NCBI GenBank assembly: GCA_944392715.1
Contig: CALXXQ010000130.1
Location: 1 to 35,154 of the forward strand
From: an uncultured Brachyspira sp.
Lineage (GTDB): Bacteria > Spirochaetota > Brachyspiria > Brachyspirales > Brachyspiraceae
Direction of reading: 5' to 3'
Length of the DNA: 35,154 nucleotides
Part shown: positions 33,597 through 35,154 of the stretch, piece after piece
How the letters are laid out: each line of letters begins with the position of its first letter
Numbering within the stretch: the first letter of the stretch is position 1
The notes under the pieces: model-generated
Seen by the model: only the letters and a program-made list of their open reading frames with translations
Told to the model about the DNA's origin: nothing
The model's database searches: none
Position numbers and translations under genes: made by a program

Positions 33597-33635
33597 GGGT
33601 TAAAGCTTATTATTAAGTTTTAACCCTTATTTTAT
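33597..33635 (+). terminator. Terminator between thiolase and glycosyltransferase genes
   Basis: GGGTTAAAGCTTA (33597-33609) pairs with TAAGTTTTAACCC (33614-33626), one G-U pair, around a 4-nt loop, followed by TTATTTTAT. The stop codon of the convergent glycosyltransferase directly abuts the stem, so the same hairpin may be used from both sides. Confidence 0.82.
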
Positions 33636-34535
33636 AGAATTATATTTAAATCTTCTATTTTCAGCTATTACTCTGCCTATAGCATTCATTATCAATCCTA
33701 TAGTAAAAGATAATGCTGATAATATTAGTAAACATATAGTAAGTATTGCAGTAGGAAATATATTAACTTTTAATGTTTCAAAATATTCTATAGTAATACT
33801 GATTCCTAATGAAATACCTATAATAAAAAATATAATACTTATTATATTAAAAAATATCATAGGCTTTTCAGTCATCATTAAGTATATTATAGTAAATAAT
33901 ATTCTAAATCCATCTCTGAATGTATTTAATTTAGAATGAGAACCTTCAGGTCTTTTTAAATATTTAGCAGGAATTTCTCCAACAGGTAAACGCATTTGAA
34001 GTGCATATATAGTAAGCTCTGTCTCTATTTCAAAACCTTTTGAAGCAGATGGAAAACTTTTTACAAATCTTTTAGAGAATATCCTATAGCCGCTAAGCAT
34101 ATCATTAAATCTTTTTCCAAATAATATACTTGCAAAACCTGTCAGCATAGCATTACCAAATGTATGACCTTTTCTATGTACATCTTCATCTACTACTTCT
34201 CTTGAAATATTAAGCATATCGAGTTTTTTATCCAAAAAGCACTCTATATGTTTTTTTATTTCTGATATATCGTATTGCATATCAGCATCAACCATAACAT
34301 ATACATCAGCATCAATATCAGAAAAAGCTCTTCGTACAACTTCACCTTTACCTTGATAATTAACTTCTGTAACTATTGCCCCTGCTTCTTTTGCTAGCTT
34401 TACAGAGTTATCTTTGCTGTTATTATCAAAAACATTTATTTCAGCTTCAGGCAAAAGTTTTCTAAACTCTTCTATTACTTGTTTAATTGTAATCTCTTCA
34501 TTATAACAAGGTACTATTACAGAAATTTTTTTCAT
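33627..34535 (-). CDS. Family 2 glycosyltransferase with C-terminal membrane segments (DPM-like)
   Basis: This 302-aa enzyme resembles dolichyl/polyprenyl-phosphate sugar transferases. The GT-A domain has KISVIVPCYNEE at the start, FDNNSKDNS, the metal-binding DAD motif (83-85, MVDADMQYD), and LSGYRIFSKRFVKSFP with FEIETELTIYA. Two hydrophobic segments near 227-250 and 263-290 anchor it to the inner membrane. It would load a lipid carrier with a sugar for cell-envelope glycans. A second family 2 glycosyltransferase is upstream on the same strand, separated by a terminator. Confidence 0.9.
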   Translation of the reverse strand: MKKISVIVPCYNEEITIKQVIEEFRKLLPEAEINVFDNNSKDNSVKLAKEAGAIVTEVNYQGKGEVVRRAFSDIDADVYVMVDADMQYDISEIKKHIECFLDKKLDMLNISREVVDEDVHRKGHTFGNAMLTGFASILFGKRFNDMLSGYRIFSKRFVKSFPSASKGFEIETELTIYALQMRLPVGEIPAKYLKRPEGSHSKLNTFRDGFRILFTIIYLMMTEKPMIFFNIISIIFFIIGISLGISITIEYFETLKVNIFPTAILTICLLILSALSFTIGLIMNAIGRVIAENRRFKYNSIK

Positions 34536-34565
34536 AAAGTTACTTCCTTAATAAATTTAAAGCAT

Positions 34566-34607
34566 AAAAAACCTATGCTGCAACTTTATATTGTTGCAAC
34601 ATAGGTT
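34566..34607 (-). terminator. Terminator of the second glycosyltransferase gene
   Basis: On the minus strand AACCTATG-T-TGCAAC style arms (34607-34593 and 34584-34570) pair as 14 bp with one mismatch around an 8-nt loop, and run into TTTTTT. The plus strand also has T-rich DNA after the stem. Confidence 0.82.
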
Positions 34608-34660
34608 GTAATTTTTTATATTTTGAATTATTATAAATATATATGTAATCGCTGCATATA

Positions 34661-35154
34661 TTAATTCTGGTCTGGTCTGGTCTGGTCTGGTCTGGTCTGG
34701 TCTGGTCTGGTCTGGTCTGGTCTGGTCTTACTATAAGCTAAATTAAAGATTTCTTTTAATAATTTTAAATTAGACGAAAAACCTTTTATTTTAGAAGGTA
34801 CTTCATTTTTTGGGTAAACTCTTGTTGTAGGAACTTGACAAACTTTATAACCAAGTTTTTTAACATGTACTAATGGATAATAACAATATTCATATGTGTT
34901 AAAATCTTCTCTAAACCAATCCATTCTTCTATCTAATATATATTTTCTAGAAAATCCCTTATAACCATTACAGACATCATCATAACGAAACCCTGAAGTT
35001 AAACTTATCAATGGAGAAGCTATTAACCTTATACCAATATTTCTTAAAAATGGAGTATTCTCTTCTTTACCTCCTAAGCTAAATCTAGTTGCTTGAACTA
35101 CATCATATCCTTCTTCTAATTTGGATAAAAATAACGGTAAACTTTCATGTACAT
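34661..35154 (-). CDS. Family 2 glycosyltransferase, C-terminal part, 5' end outside window
   Basis: The reading frame is open to the window edge and gives 163 residues starting VHESLPLFLSKLEEGYDVVQ. It shows the acceptor half of a GT2 enzyme: VVQATRFSLGGKEE, RLIASPLISLTSGFRYDDVCNGYKGFSRKYIL (split as RLIASPLISLTSGF and RYDDVCNGYKGF), YEYCYYPLVHVKKLGYKV and QVPTTRVYP. The protein ends with four TRPDQ repeats and Asn, coded by twelve copies of a 5-bp repeat; a start near 35011 inferred from a TTG codon is not real, since homology continues upstream. The repeat lets the C-terminal tail change frame. Confidence 0.85.
   Translation of the reverse strand, partial: VHESLPLFLSKLEEGYDVVQATRFSLGGKEENTPFLRNIGIRLIASPLISLTSGFRYDDVCNGYKGFSRKYILDRRMDWFREDFNTYEYCYYPLVHVKKLGYKVCQVPTTRVYPKNEVPSKIKGFSSNLKLLKEIFNLAYSKTRPDQTRPDQTRPDQTRPDQN
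34666..34728. repeat. Pentanucleotide microsatellite, 12 copies plus partial
   Basis: TCTGG is repeated 12 times at 34666-34725, with TCT more (34726-34728). On the coding (minus) strand it reads ACCAG. Five bases is not a multiple of three, so each gain or loss shifts the frame of the glycosyltransferase end. Confidence 0.97.

Noticed and set aside
34666..34728. CRISPR-like array
   Set aside because: The units are 5 bp and contiguous with no spacers, so it is a microsatellite.

Overview
The window looks like a chromosomal segment of an anaerobic, very AT-rich spirochaete, most likely Brachyspira. This is inferred from base composition, frequent GTG/TTG starts, outer-membrane barrels beside lipoproteins, ferredoxin-linked metabolism and an Rpn-type PD-(D/E)XK gene. 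No rRNA, tRNA, CRISPR array, prophage or insertion sequence was seen.

Layout. 1-2036: ffh-rpsP-khpA translation/secretion operon (minus strand). 2111-5976: sugar-type ABC importer (lipoprotein binding protein, two permeases) with a DUF4272 gene between the permease genes and no ATPase gene. 6023-9482: two tandem paralogues with a membrane anchor, TPR-like helices and an Mrr-like nuclease-fold domain. 9483-10826: zapA and a long acidic coiled-coil gene. 10855-10905: divergent promoters whose -35 boxes overlap. 10943-14065: outer-membrane protein, structured intergenic region, trmB, binding lipoprotein. 14077-19424: rpmF-plsX-FabH-like gene followed by rnfC-D-G and a terminator. 19508-21904: giant TPR protein. 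22074-25006: four-subunit 2-oxoacid:ferredoxin oxidoreductase, whose 3' end and terminator are tandemly duplicated. 25182-26334: frameshifted Rpn-family gene and a small minus-strand ORF with its own ribosome-binding site and terminator. 26506-29621: outer-membrane protein, cyclase, PIN-TRAM membrane protein, CarD. 29718-33635: MATE transporter, thiL, thiolase. 33627-35154: two family 2 glycosyltransferases; the second, cut by the window edge, carries 12 copies of a 5-bp repeat at its 3' end.

Metabolically, the 2-oxoacid oxidoreductase would reduce ferredoxin, Rnf would couple ferredoxin oxidation to NAD+ reduction and ion pumping, and thiolase handles acetyl-CoA/acetoacetyl-CoA. Only rnfC, D and G are here, so E, A and B must lie elsewhere if the complex is complete.

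Most unusual points: the paired TPR/Mrr-like membrane proteins; a FabH homologue without the catalytic Cys and His, in the normal fabH position; the overlapping divergent promoter; the 5-bp repeat that can switch a glycosyltransferase C-terminus between a short tail and a hydrophobic one; and an A8 frameshift between the two halves of a nuclease active site. Similarity statements rest on recognised motifs; no database search was run.
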